This document shows positions 32,115 to 40,561 of a stretch of DNA of 43,531 nt, piece after piece. Made by a program: the position numbers and the translations under genes. Every line of letters starts with the position of its first letter. The first letter of the stretch is position 1. The DNA is from Lysobacterales bacterium (lineage in GTDB: Bacteria; Pseudomonadota; Gammaproteobacteria; Xanthomonadales; Wenzhouxiangellaceae): contig PBLG01000032.1 of the NCBI GenBank assembly GCA_002722315.1, forward strand, positions 1 to 43,531, written 5' to 3'. The notes under the pieces were generated by a model. That model worked only from the letters and a program-made list of their open reading frames with translations. It had not been told where the DNA came from and ran no database searches.

Positions 32115-32151
32115 AGCGCAGGGAGCAAAGTGGCGCGGGAAAGGTTAACGC

Positions 32152-34515
32152 CTACAGCTGAATCCGCAATCCGCCGATGAACGTGCGGTCCAGGTTCGGG
32201 CGGGCGCCGCGGGGTTGGCGGCCGGCGATGCCGTCTTCGTTGTTGAGGTTCTGGGCCAGGCCGAAGATCTGGATGCGCGGCGTCAGGTCGTAGTGCACCG
32301 AGGCGTCGATGGTGGTCAGCGAGTCGGTCTGCTCGAACGGGCCGCAGGAGGCGAATGCGCAGACTTCGTCGATGTAGTTGACGCTGAGGTACCCGGCCCA
32401 GCGCTGCCAGACCACGCCCTGCGAGATGTAGAACTGGTGATCCGGGATGTACGGGACCGGGTCGCCCTTTTCCACGTCGCCGAAGAAGTTGGTATCGGCC
32501 AGGTCGCTGCGGAACTCGGCGTCGGTCCAGGTCCAGGTGGCTTCCAGCGGGAGCCCGAAGCTGCTGGTTTGCGACCAGTCGGTCGAAAAGCGGGTTTCGA
32601 GGCCTCGGGTCCGCGCGGCGTCGCCGCTGAACACGTCACCGACGTCGCAGTTTGCCCCGCTGGACGCGGTGCAGACGCCGACGAGGTTTTCGAAGTCGTT
32701 GATGAAACCGATCATTTCAAGTGAGGCGAGGTCGCCGTTGTAGCGGAAGCCCGCTTCCCAGTTGGTCGATTCTTCTTCGTCGGTATCGGGATCCGAGGAC
32801 GGCGCCGAAAAGCCCTTGTGGACGCCGAAGATCAGGTCGAAGTCGTCGTTCACGGCATAGCGGGCGCCGATGCCCGGCAGCACGGCGGTCACGTCGTCGC
32901 TGCGCGTGTCGCGCAGGTTGTCCGGGGCGCGGCTGGACGGGTCGTCGGTGCGCGAGATGCGATCCTCGTAACGCGTGCGGCTGAGTTTCATGTCTTCGAT
33001 GCGCACGCCGGGGCTCAGCGTGAGGCGGCCGATTTCGATGGTGTCGTAGACCCATGCGGCCAGCGCTTCGGCCTGTTCGATGCGGTTGCCGGCATTGCCC
33101 AGCAGTCCGAAATCGTCCAGCACCAGGCTGCCGTTGACCTGGGTATAGGTGCTCTGGCGCTGCAGCCGGTCCTCTTCATCTTCGTGGTAGCGCATGCCGA
33201 CGCGCAGCCGGTGCGAGAGCGAGCCGGTGTCGAACATGATCGTCGCTTCGCCCTGCACGCCGCGGGAATAGTATTCGCGGGAATTGTTGCGCAGTTCGAT
33301 TGCGCCTTCCGCCGTGTCCAGGGTGCCGTCCAGGATGGCCTGCAGTTCGGCGGCGCTGAAGCCGCCCATGGATTCGCCGCGGTTGACCGCCTGGATCACG
33401 TTGAACCAGCTGGTGCGCGAGAAGTTCTGGGCGTCCGGGCTGCCGTCGAAGTCGATGCCCTCGGTCTTGAACCAGGCGCGCTCGAATTCGTTGTTGTAGG
33501 CGGTGGCCTTCAGCTGCAGCGAGTCGCCGATTCGGCCGGTGTAGCTCACCATGACCTGTTCGTGCTCGGTATTGATCTGGTCGAGCTCGCTCAGCCCGTA
33601 GCGCCGGTTGGGACTCTGGGCGAAATCGGCGTCGGTCAGGCCGAAATAGGTCTGGTTGGAGGTCTCGTCGGCGTACTGCACCTTGAGGTCCAGCGCGTGG
33701 TAGTTCTCGCGGCTCGAAGGCGTGTTGATCCGGAACTTGGCGGTGTAGTCGCCCTTGTTCAGGCCGGTATCGCGGTTCGATCGGTCGATGTTCTGAAAGC
33801 CGTCGGAGCGCCATTCGTGGCCCTCGATCACGTAGCCGAACCGGTCGGTGCTGTCGCCGTACCAGACGTGGCCGCGGAGATGCCCGTGGCTGCCGGCCTC
33901 GAACGTGGCCTGGCCGCGCGCGACGTCCGGAATCCGGGTCGAAAGCATGTTGATCGCGCCGCCGGTGGTGTAGGGGCCTTCGAGGACTGCGGCCGGACCC
34001 TTGAGCACCTCGATGCCCTGCATGCGCCCGGCGGTGGGGAAGTAATAAGCGGCCGGCGCGGCATACGGGGCCGGCGCGATCGGTACGCCGTCTTCAAGCA
34101 GCGTGATGCGGGCGGAGCGATCCGAGGGCGTGCCGCGGATGGAGATGTTGGGCCTCAGGCCGTAGCCGTCCTCGAGCTGGATCGAGACGCCCGGCACCTG
34201 GCGCAGCACGCGCTGGATGTCGGTGAACTCGAACTTCTCGAGATCCTGCTCGGAAATGAACGTGGCACCGCCGGGCACCTGCAGCGCCGCTTCGGCGGAG
34301 CCGAGGATGGCCACCGGCGCGAGCGCCATCGGCATTTCGCTCGATTGCTCGGACTCGGCGGCCGGGCCCGGGCGATCGGAATTGCCGGAGCCGGCCTGCT
34401 GATCGTCGGCCTGGATGGTGGCGGACAGAAACGGAATGGCCACGGCCAGCAACAGGGCGCTGGATTTCAGGCGCGATGCGGGGCGGGTTCGGTCATCTTG
34501 GTCTGGGTGAAACAC
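32152..34515 (-). CDS. TonB-dependent outer-membrane receptor, siderophore/FecA-like
   Basis: 787 residues. The GTG start at 34515 was chosen for its AGGAG Shine-Dalgarno at 8 nt and because it gives a normal signal peptide (SSALLLAVAIPFLSATIQA); the frame is open further up to 34599. A Ser/Gly-rich linker leads to the plug domain, with FTDIQRVLRQVPGVSIQLED, LRPNISIRGTPSDRSARITL and EVLKGPAAVLEGPYTTGGAI. The 22-strand barrel follows and ends GLRIQL. The plug motifs fit ferric-citrate/siderophore-type receptors. A Fur-box-like site upstream and divergent bfd support iron uptake. The actual ligand is unknown. Confidence 0.88.
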   Translation of the reverse strand: MFHPDQDDRTRPASRLKSSALLLAVAIPFLSATIQADDQQAGSGNSDRPGPAAESEQSSEMPMALAPVAILGSAEAALQVPGGATFISEQDLEKFEFTDIQRVLRQVPGVSIQLEDGYGLRPNISIRGTPSDRSARITLLEDGVPIAPAPYAAPAAYYFPTAGRMQGIEVLKGPAAVLEGPYTTGGAINMLSTRIPDVARGQATFEAGSHGHLRGHVWYGDSTDRFGYVIEGHEWRSDGFQNIDRSNRDTGLNKGDYTAKFRINTPSSRENYHALDLKVQYADETSNQTYFGLTDADFAQSPNRRYGLSELDQINTEHEQVMVSYTGRIGDSLQLKATAYNNEFERAWFKTEGIDFDGSPDAQNFSRTSWFNVIQAVNRGESMGGFSAAELQAILDGTLDTAEGAIELRNNSREYYSRGVQGEATIMFDTGSLSHRLRVGMRYHEDEEDRLQRQSTYTQVNGSLVLDDFGLLGNAGNRIEQAEALAAWVYDTIEIGRLTLSPGVRIEDMKLSRTRYEDRISRTDDPSSRAPDNLRDTRSDDVTAVLPGIGARYAVNDDFDLIFGVHKGFSAPSSDPDTDEEESTNWEAGFRYNGDLASLEMIGFINDFENLVGVCTASSGANCDVGDVFSGDAARTRGLETRFSTDWSQTSSFGLPLEATWTWTDAEFRSDLADTNFFGDVEKGDPVPYIPDHQFYISQGVVWQRWAGYLSVNYIDEVCAFASCGPFEQTDSLTTIDASVHYDLTPRIQIFGLAQNLNNEDGIAGRQPRGARPNLDRTFIGGLRIQL

Positions 34516-34562
34516 TGGAAGAACTCCTGGGAACAAATTATTTGAACGTGATTCGAAGTATA

Positions 34563-34583
34563 TATGATAACCATTCGTATTTG
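34563..34583 (-). promoter_or_regulatory. Candidate Fur box before the TonB-dependent receptor
   Basis: TATGATAACCATTCGTATT matches the GATAATxATTxxCATT pattern of Fur boxes well. It lies about 50 bp upstream of the receptor GTG, in a marked AT-rich patch. Confidence 0.6.
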
Positions 34584-34710
34584 GTATGACACAGGTCAAT
34601 TTTCCCGGGAGAGATGTGCGATATCGGTGCGTGGGCAGGTAGCCGGGTGCTGGCGAAAGTGAGCTTGCGGGCGGCTATATTAAAAGAATGCGACTAATTC
34701 AATTCATGTA

Positions 34711-34739
34711 TTGACAATCGTTCGCATTCGTATTAATCT
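34711..34739 (+). promoter_or_regulatory. Promoter and overlapping Fur-box-like site of bfd
   Basis: TTGACA (34711-34716) is a consensus -35; TAATCT (34734-34739) at 17-bp spacing is a plausible -10. The intervening AATCGTTCGCATTCGTATT shares ATTCGTATT with the sites at 11984 and 34563, so Fur bound here would cover the promoter. Confidence 0.55.
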
Positions 34740-34745
34740 AGGTTC

Positions 34746-34955
34746 ATGTTCGTATGTGTCTGCAATGCCGTAACCGATCGCGAAATCCGCGAACACGCGC
34801 GTCGTGGGGTGGATTCGCTCGAGGAATTGAAGATGCGCACCGGTTGCGCGGACTGCTGCGGACAGTGCGCCGACGAGGCCGAAGCCATCCTGAGAACCAC
34901 CCAGCACGCCGCCCGCGTGTCGATCCCGGTGGTCGAATTGCCCCAAACCGCGTAA
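34746..34955 (+). CDS. bfd: Bacterioferritin-associated ferredoxin Bfd
   Basis: 69 residues. The [2Fe-2S] ligands have the Bfd spacing: Cys4-x-Cys6 (MFVCVCNAVTD) and Cys38-x2-Cys41 (CCGQC). Bfd donates electrons to bacterioferritin so that stored iron is released when iron is scarce. Two extra cysteines, Cys34 and Cys37, are unusual and adjoin the cluster. The gene is divergent from the TonB-dependent receptor and has its own Fur-box-like promoter. No bfr gene is in the window. Confidence 0.9.
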   Translation: MFVCVCNAVTDREIREHARRGVDSLEELKMRTGCADCCGQCADEAEAILRTTQHAARVSIPVVELPQTA

Positions 34956-34974
34956 AACCCGTTATTGCTTCAGT

Positions 34975-35002
34975 AGCCCGGGTAAGCGAAGCGCACCCGG
35001 GG
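34975..35002. repeat. REP-like palindrome (TAGCCCGG family)
   Basis: TAGCCCGGTAAGCGAAGCGC followed by ACCCGGGG, 20 bp after the bfd stop; same family as 128, 38111 and 40386. Confidence 0.7.
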
Positions 35003-35131
35003 CCAGTCACAAATTCAAACCTCTGAAAGGCCCTGTTGGGCCAGCCCGTGCGGTCCGCGACCGCGTGATTGGATTCGCGCGTACACGCACGCGCAAGCGG
35101 GCTACAGAACTGTCGAGTCAGGGATCCGCTA

Positions 35132-35203
35132 TTCGTAGGAGCCTGCTTGCAGGCGAATGGCTACGGAGGCCCGTTTTTTCGCCTGCAAGCAGGCTCCTAC
35201 GAA
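35132..35203. repeat. Perfect 26-bp inverted repeat (REP doublet)
   Basis: Arms 35132-35157 and 35178-35203 are exact reverse complements containing GTAGGAGCCTGCTTGCAGGC, separated by 20 bp. Each arm is itself partly palindromic (CCTGCTTGCAGG). It resembles the GTAGGAGC REP family of Pseudomonas. It takes up most of the gene-free stretch 34956-35281; no gene was found there. Confidence 0.9.
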
Positions 35204-35281
35204 AGCTGTCCCGCCCAAAAGTAGTGGCTGACGGCAGCCAGCGCCAGCCATTCACCATTCACGCGTCTTGGCTCCCGCTTC

Positions 35282-36118
35282 TTACGGCATCTGCGTGGCC
35301 AGCGCGCCGCGGTGGACTTCCGGATTGTAGTAGCGGGTGACGATGCCGCTGGCGTCGAAGCGGTCGAGGTCGGGCGGGGCGAGGATGCCGTGCTTGCGCG
35401 CCTTGGTGCACGACCACCAGCCCGACGGATAGGACGGCTGCGGGAATCCCAGCGTCCTGATCGTCTCGAACCCGGCTTTTTCCATGTTCTGCCTGATCCC
35501 CGAAATCAGGTGCTGGTGGAGCAGCGGGCTTTCGCTTTGCTGCACCAGGATGCCGCCGTCGGCCAGCGCGGTGAAGCAGTCGGCGACGAATCCGGGTCCG
35601 AACAATCCCTCGGCCGGTCCGATCGGGTCGGTGGAATCGACGATGATCACGTCAAGCGAGCCGGCCTCGGCGTTGCGGATCCAGGCCAGCCCGTCGTCGA
35701 ACACCAGCGTGGCGCGCGGGTCGTCGTTGCGCTCGCAGAGCTCGGGGAAGTGCTGTTCAGCCAGGCGCGTGACCTGCTCGTCGATTTCGCACTGCACCGC
35801 CGATTCGACTTCCGGGTGGGTCAATACCTGTTGCAGCGTGCCGCAGTCGCCGCCGCCGATGATCGCCACGGTCTTCGGGCACGGGTGCGAGAACATCGCC
35901 GGGTGGGTCAGCATCTCGTGGTAGAGGAAATTGTCGCGCGTGGTCAGCATCACGAAGCCGTCGATCACCATCAGGTTGCCCCAGTGGGCGGTCCTGTAGA
36001 CGTCGATCGTCTGGAACTCGGTCTCGACGTGCGCCAGCTGTTTTTCCACCTTCCAGCCGACCACGCTGCCGGCTTCCTCGCAGACTTCGGTGAACCAGGT
36101 CTCGTCTTTCGGCAACAT
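35282..36118 (-). CDS. speE: Spermidine synthase (polyamine aminopropyltransferase)
   Basis: 278 residues with AAAGGAAC before the ATG. Motifs of the family are all present: WGNLMVIDGFVMLTTRDNFLYHEML, with the substrate Tyr-His-Glu; the nucleotide-binding IIGGGDCGTLQQVL; VDSTDPIGPAEGLF, containing the catalytic Asp; and PSYPSGWWS near the C terminus. It transfers aminopropyl from decarboxylated S-adenosylmethionine to putrescine. It is divergent from speA with 86 bp between starts, so polyamine synthesis genes are grouped; speD is not in the window. Confidence 0.93.
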   Translation of the reverse strand: MLPKDETWFTEVCEEAGSVVGWKVEKQLAHVETEFQTIDVYRTAHWGNLMVIDGFVMLTTRDNFLYHEMLTHPAMFSHPCPKTVAIIGGGDCGTLQQVLTHPEVESAVQCEIDEQVTRLAEQHFPELCERNDDPRATLVFDDGLAWIRNAEAGSLDVIIVDSTDPIGPAEGLFGPGFVADCFTALADGGILVQQSESPLLHQHLISGIRQNMEKAGFETIRTLGFPQPSYPSGWWSCTKARKHGILAPPDLDRFDASGIVTRYYNPEVHRGALATQMP

Positions 36119-36204
36119 GCGTGTTCCTTTGTCAATTTCGATCGATCATTTTAACGAGCGCGGCGTCTTACAATGCCGCTACTGCCAAATTCTGGGAAAA
36201 GTGC

Positions 36205-38079
36205 ATGAGTTCCGACCGAATCGAAGCCGCGCGACGTCGCTACGCCATTCCCGCCTGGTCGGAAGGTTTTTTCGACGTTGATGCCGAAGGTCACCTGGTG
36301 GCCGCTCCGGTCGGTGCGACAGGACCGAAGCTCGCGCTGACCCGGATCGTCGAGCAGGCGCGCGGGCAGGGCATGCGGCTGCCGCTGCTGGTCCGCTTTC
36401 CCGACCTGCTGAAATACCGCGCCGGCCAGTTGCGCGAGGCATTCGAGAGCGCGATCTCGAATGCCGAATACGCCGGCGGCTACACGCCGGTCTACCCGAT
36501 CAAGGTTAACCAGCAGGCATCGGTCGTCGGCGCGCTGGCATCGGTATCCGACCTCGGCCTGGAAGTGGGCAGCAAGCCGGAGCTGATCACCGCGCTGGCG
36601 GTCAGCCGACCCGGCGGCACCATCGTGTGCAACGGTTACAAGGACGCCCAGTACATTCGCCTGGCGCTGAGCGGGATAAGGCTCGGGCTCAGGATCATCA
36701 TCGTGATCGAAAAGCCCGGCGAATGGCCGCTGATCCGCAAGCATGCCGCGACGCTTGGCGTCGATCCGGTGCTGGGCGTGCGGCTCAGGCTGTCCGCGCT
36801 GGGCAAGGGCAACTGGCAGAACACCGGCGGCGAGCGCGCCAAGTTCGGGCTGGCGGCCGGGCAGCTGCTGGACCTGGTCGAGGCGATCCGCGAGGCCGGC
36901 TGCCTCGAATGGCTGCAGCTGCTGCATTTCCACATGGGTTCCCAGATCTCCAACCTGCGCGATATCCAGAACGGCGTTCGCGAGGCCGGCCGCTACTACG
37001 CCGAGCTGGTCGCCGACGAGGTGCCGATATCGATGCTGGACATCGGCGGCGGCCTGGGCGTGGACTACGAGGGCGGACGATCGCGCACCTACTGCTCGAT
37101 GAACTACTCGATGGCCCAGTACGCCCATGCGATCGTCTCCGGTCTGGCCGAGCTGTGCCGCGATCGCGACATCGCGATGCCGGACCTTTTTTCCGAATCC
37201 GGTCGCGCGCTGACCGCCCACCATGCGGTGCTGGTGACCAATGTCACGGCCACCGAGGAATTTCCGCGCGGCCTGGAGTTCGCGATTTCCGACGACAGCC
37301 ACGCGGTGGTCGTCAATCTCAGCGAGCTGCTGGCCGACATCGACAATCGCGAGCCCGAGGAGAGCTTTCTCGAGGCCGAGCACTGGCTGGAGGAAGGCCG
37401 CAACCTGTTCCTTTACGGCGATCTCAAGCTGGTCGACCGCGCCCGCCTGGAGCCGCTTTACTTCGCAATCCTGGAACGCGTCGCCGGCCGGCTCGACCCG
37501 GAACACCGGCGGCACCGGGAACTGCGCGACCGGATCCGGTTCCAGCTTTCCGACAAGTACTTCATCAACCTTTCGATCTTCCAGTCGCTGCCCGACATCT
37601 GGGCGATCGACCAGGTATTTCCCATCGTGCCGCTGCAGCGCCTTGAGGAGGAACCCACCCGACGCGCGGTGCTGGAAGACCTGACCTGCGATTCCGACGG
37701 ACGTATCGACCAGTACGTCGAGCGCGGCCTGCTGGAGCCCACGCTGGCGGTGCACCAGATCGCGCCGGGCGAGGAATACCTGCTGGGCATCTTCATGGCC
37801 GGCGCCTACCAGGAAACCCTGGGCGACATCCACAACCTGTTCGGCGACACCGACAGCGTCGACGTGGTGCTGGGCGAGGATGGCTTCTCGCTGCGCAACG
37901 CGCGGCCGGGCGATACCGCCGACAGCCTGCTGAAACTGGTCGGCTTCCAGCCGCGCCAGCTGCTGGCCGCCTGCCGTGCCAAGGTCACCGCCGCCGGGCT
38001 GGAGCGCGAGGAGGCCGAGGCGATAGAGCGGCTGCTGGCCGAGGGGCTATCGGCCTACACCTACCTGGCCGGCGACTGA
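36205..38079 (+). CDS. speA: Biosynthetic arginine decarboxylase
   Basis: 624 residues. The start at 36205 (MSSDRIEAARRRYAIPAW) follows a GGGAAAAG Shine-Dalgarno and gives the usual family length. The PLP lysine is Lys100 in YPIKVNQQ, followed by LEVGSKPELITAL. The barrel carries LHFHMGSQISNLRDI, with LDIGGGLGVDYEG downstream, and ESGRALTAHH supplies further PLP contacts. The enzyme makes agmatine from arginine, the first step of the arginine route to putrescine. SpeE next to it completes spermidine synthesis. Confidence 0.94.
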   Translation: MSSDRIEAARRRYAIPAWSEGFFDVDAEGHLVAAPVGATGPKLALTRIVEQARGQGMRLPLLVRFPDLLKYRAGQLREAFESAISNAEYAGGYTPVYPIKVNQQASVVGALASVSDLGLEVGSKPELITALAVSRPGGTIVCNGYKDAQYIRLALSGIRLGLRIIIVIEKPGEWPLIRKHAATLGVDPVLGVRLRLSALGKGNWQNTGGERAKFGLAAGQLLDLVEAIREAGCLEWLQLLHFHMGSQISNLRDIQNGVREAGRYYAELVADEVPISMLDIGGGLGVDYEGGRSRTYCSMNYSMAQYAHAIVSGLAELCRDRDIAMPDLFSESGRALTAHHAVLVTNVTATEEFPRGLEFAISDDSHAVVVNLSELLADIDNREPEESFLEAEHWLEEGRNLFLYGDLKLVDRARLEPLYFAILERVAGRLDPEHRRHRELRDRIRFQLSDKYFINLSIFQSLPDIWAIDQVFPIVPLQRLEEEPTRRAVLEDLTCDSDGRIDQYVERGLLEPTLAVHQIAPGEEYLLGIFMAGAYQETLGDIHNLFGDTDSVDVVLGEDGFSLRNARPGDTADSLLKLVGFQPRQLLAACRAKVTAAGLEREEAEAIERLLAEGLSAYTYLAGD

Positions 38080-38110
38080 CGCCGATCCCCTACAGGGCTG
38101 ACGCTCTTTG

Positions 38111-38196
38111 TAGCCCGGATAAGCACGCAGTGCGCATCCGGGGCCGAAGGCTGACCCGACGTCGATCCCGGGTGCGTTGCGCCTACCCGGCCTACA
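38111..38196. repeat. REP-like doublet
   Basis: TAGCCCGGATAAGCACGCAG to about 38143 is followed in opposite orientation by GATCCCGGGTGCGTTGCGCC to 38196. The same head-to-head arrangement recurs at 40386-40474, on the other side of feoAB. Confidence 0.8.
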
Positions 38197-38247
38197 GGGC
38201 CGAGTGCCGGGCCAGAAAATTGCGCTTGATCAACTCGGCCCGGATGT

Positions 38248-38268
38248 AAACAAGTATCGTTTGCATAT
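38248..38268 (+). promoter_or_regulatory. Candidate Fur box before feoAB
   Basis: AAACAAGTATCGTTTGCATA (38248-38267), AT-rich and imperfectly palindromic; its complement shares ATGCAAA and GAT with the site at 11984. It lies about 37 bp before the feoA ATG. Confidence 0.5.
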
Positions 38269-38304
38269 CCACCTGCGACAGCGAGCACGACAGCTCCGCG
38301 AAAA

Positions 38305-38556
38305 ATGCACACCGTTCCACTCTGGACACTGACCAAGGGCCAGCGCGCCGCCATTCGCGGCTTTACCGACGCGCTGCCGGATTCGTATCGCCAGCGGCTG
38401 ACCGAGATGGGCTTTCACGCCGGCGAGGTCGTCACCTGCCTGCTGCGCCCTGCGTTCGGCGCGCCGCGGGTCTACCGCGTCAGCAACACCGTGTACTCGC
38501 TCGACGAGGACGTCGCCGCGCACGTGATGATGCAGCCGCTGGAGGCGGGCGCATGA
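38305..38556 (+). CDS. feoA: Ferrous iron transport protein A
   Basis: 83 residues with the SH3-like FeoA fold pattern: LTKGQRAAIRGFTDAL, then YRQRLTEMGFHAGEVVTCLL, and YRVSNTVYSLDEDVAAHVMM. FeoA binds and modulates FeoB. Its stop overlaps the feoB start (ATGA). A Fur-box-like site precedes it. No feoC follows feoB. Confidence 0.9.
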   Translation: MHTVPLWTLTKGQRAAIRGFTDALPDSYRQRLTEMGFHAGEVVTCLLRPAFGAPRVYRVSNTVYSLDEDVAAHVMMQPLEAGA

Positions 38557-40388
38557 ACCGCCGGGGGATGCTGGTCGGCAGTCCGAACTGCGGCAAGACC
38601 CTGCTGTTCAACCGGCTGACGGGTCTGAAGCAGAAGGTCGCCAACTTTCCCGGCATCACGATAGAACTCGCCCACGGGCCGATGCCGGCGATTCCCGGCG
38701 TCACGCTCACCGACTATCCCGGCAGCTACTCGCTTCGCGCGCTGTCGGCCGACGAAACAGTGGCCGTCGAGCAGTTTCATGCCGGCCTGGCCAGCCCGGA
38801 GGTGTCGCACGTGGTCTGCGTCATCGACGTCACGCGCATGGAAAAAAGCCTTTACCTGACGCTGCAGGTGATCCGCCACGCGCGCCGCAAGGGCAAGCAC
38901 GTGATCGTCGTGGCCAACATGATGGACGTGCTCGATGCCCACAAGGTCGTACTCGACCTCGACGGCCTGGCGCGCGAGCTGGACGCCCCGGTGATCCCGC
39001 TTTCGGCGCGCACCGGCCGGGGCATGCCCGAGCTTCTCGATCGGCTGCGCGAGGATCCGCCGCGGCAGGTGCCCGAACCGGCGCCCCAGATCGAGATCAA
39101 CCCCGAGCTGCTGATCCAGCAGCAGGCGCACCGGCTGGCCGGCAAGTACGGCCCGCGCGGCGACATGCTGGTGCGCTCGCAGAACCGGATGGATGCGTTC
39201 TTCCTGCATTCGTGGTTCGGCGGACTGGCGTTCTTCGCCATCATGTACCTGCTGTTCCAGTCGATCTTCACCGGCGCCGCACCGGCAATGGACGCCGTCG
39301 GGGGCGGCCTGGGCGCGATCGCAGCCTGGCTGGTACCGCTGATGGGGCCCGGCCTGGCGGCCGATTTCACCTCCGACGCGATCTTCTCCGGGGTCGGCGC
39401 TTTCCTGGTGTTCGTGCCGCAGATCTTCGTGCTCACACTCATCGTCGGGCTGCTCGAGGACTCCGGCTACATGGCGCGCGCGGCGCTGATCTGCCATCGC
39501 CCGCTGCGCTTTTTCGGATTGACGGGCAAGAGCTTCATCCCGATGCTTTCGGGCGTGGCCTGCGCCATTCCCGGCGTGTATGCCGCGCGCGCCATCGATT
39601 CGCCGCGCCGGCGCCGGCTGACCTACATGGCCATTCCGCTGATGCCGTGTTCGGCGCGGCTGCCGGTCTACGCGCTGCTGATCGCGGCCTTCATCCCGCA
39701 GACCACGGCCATGGCCGGCCTGGTCGGCATGCAGGGGCTGGCGATGTTTGCGCTGTACTTCTTCGGGCTGCTGTTCGGGCTGCTGGTCGCGGGACTGGCA
39801 TCGCGGCGGGATGTCGCGGCCGACGCGGACGTGCCGTTCATTCTCGAGATGCCCGCCTACCGCATGCCGGCGCTGGGGCCGCTGATCCAGAAATCGGCGC
39901 ACCGCTGCATGCATTTCGTCACCAAGGCCGGCGGCGTGATCCTGTCGGTGACCGTGGTGGTCTGGATCCTGGGCTACTTCCCCAACGGCGGCACCGACCT
40001 GGGCTCGTCGTGGCTGGCCACCATCGGGCGGGTCATCGAGCCGGTGTTCGCGCCGCTGGGGCTGGACTGGCGCTACGGGGTGGCCATTCTCACCTCGTTC
40101 CTGGCGCGCGAGGTGTTCGTCGGCACGCTGGGCACGATCTTCGGCATCCAGTTCGCCGAGCAGAACATGGTCCCGCTGGTCGAGCGGATCCATTCCAGCG
40201 GCATGGAGCTCGCTTCGGGCGCGGCGCTGCTGGTGTTCTTTTCGGTCGCGCTGATGTGCGTCTCGACCATGGCCATCCTGGCCCGCGAGTCGGGTTCGTG
40301 GAAGCTCCCGGCGAAGATGTTTGCCGCCTACGGCGCGGCCGGTTACGTCGGCGCGATAATCGTCTACCAACTGCTTTCGATGTTGTAG
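38553..40388 (+). CDS. feoB: Ferrous iron transporter FeoB
   Basis: 611 residues. The cytoplasmic G domain has GSPNCGKT (G1, residues 9-16), switch I around NFPGITIELAHG, DYPG (G3) and NMMD (G4). The membrane part has the two inverted gate regions, including LLEDSGYMARAALI and FLAREVFVGTLGTIFGIQ. Cys residues in SGVACAIPGV and MPCSARLP match the conserved Gate motifs. At 611 residues it is shorter than the E. coli protein but within the range of compact FeoB. The TAG stop lies inside a REP-like element. Confidence 0.93.
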   Translation: MNRRGMLVGSPNCGKTLLFNRLTGLKQKVANFPGITIELAHGPMPAIPGVTLTDYPGSYSLRALSADETVAVEQFHAGLASPEVSHVVCVIDVTRMEKSLYLTLQVIRHARRKGKHVIVVANMMDVLDAHKVVLDLDGLARELDAPVIPLSARTGRGMPELLDRLREDPPRQVPEPAPQIEINPELLIQQQAHRLAGKYGPRGDMLVRSQNRMDAFFLHSWFGGLAFFAIMYLLFQSIFTGAAPAMDAVGGGLGAIAAWLVPLMGPGLAADFTSDAIFSGVGAFLVFVPQIFVLTLIVGLLEDSGYMARAALICHRPLRFFGLTGKSFIPMLSGVACAIPGVYAARAIDSPRRRRLTYMAIPLMPCSARLPVYALLIAAFIPQTTAMAGLVGMQGLAMFALYFFGLLFGLLVAGLASRRDVAADADVPFILEMPAYRMPALGPLIQKSAHRCMHFVTKAGGVILSVTVVVWILGYFPNGGTDLGSSWLATIGRVIEPVFAPLGLDWRYGVAILTSFLAREVFVGTLGTIFGIQFAEQNMVPLVERIHSSGMELASGAALLVFFSVALMCVSTMAILARESGSWKLPAKMFAAYGAAGYVGAIIVYQLLSML

Positions 40389-40474
40389 CCCGGATAAGCG
40401 CATCGCGCGCATCCGGGGCCGCAGACCGGACCGGCCTGATCCCGGGTGCGCTGTGCTTACCCGGGCTACGGTAT
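40386..40474. repeat. REP-like doublet overlapping the feoB stop codon
   Basis: TAGCCCGGATAAGCGCATCG begins with the feoB stop codon itself (40386-40388); the inverse partner is at about 40439-40470 (GATCCCGGGTGCGCTGTGCT). Relatives occur at 38111 and 34975. Confidence 0.85.
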
Positions 40475-40561
40475 TGCGTGTAATCTTCGAGCAATACGCC
40501 GTTCACCATCGTTATTGTCGGCAAGTCATTATCAGAAAGCCCCTGACTGGAGCTCAACGCA

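Noticed and set aside
32818..34545. Open frame (575 codons) antisense to the siderophore-type receptor
   Set aside because: The translated product is Ala/Val/Gly/Asp-rich with no motifs, and the opposite strand has signal, plug and barrel motifs plus a terminator.
38472..40412. Open frame (646 codons) antisense to feoB
   Set aside because: Shadow of feoB, with Arg/His/Gln-rich low-complexity translation and no start signals.
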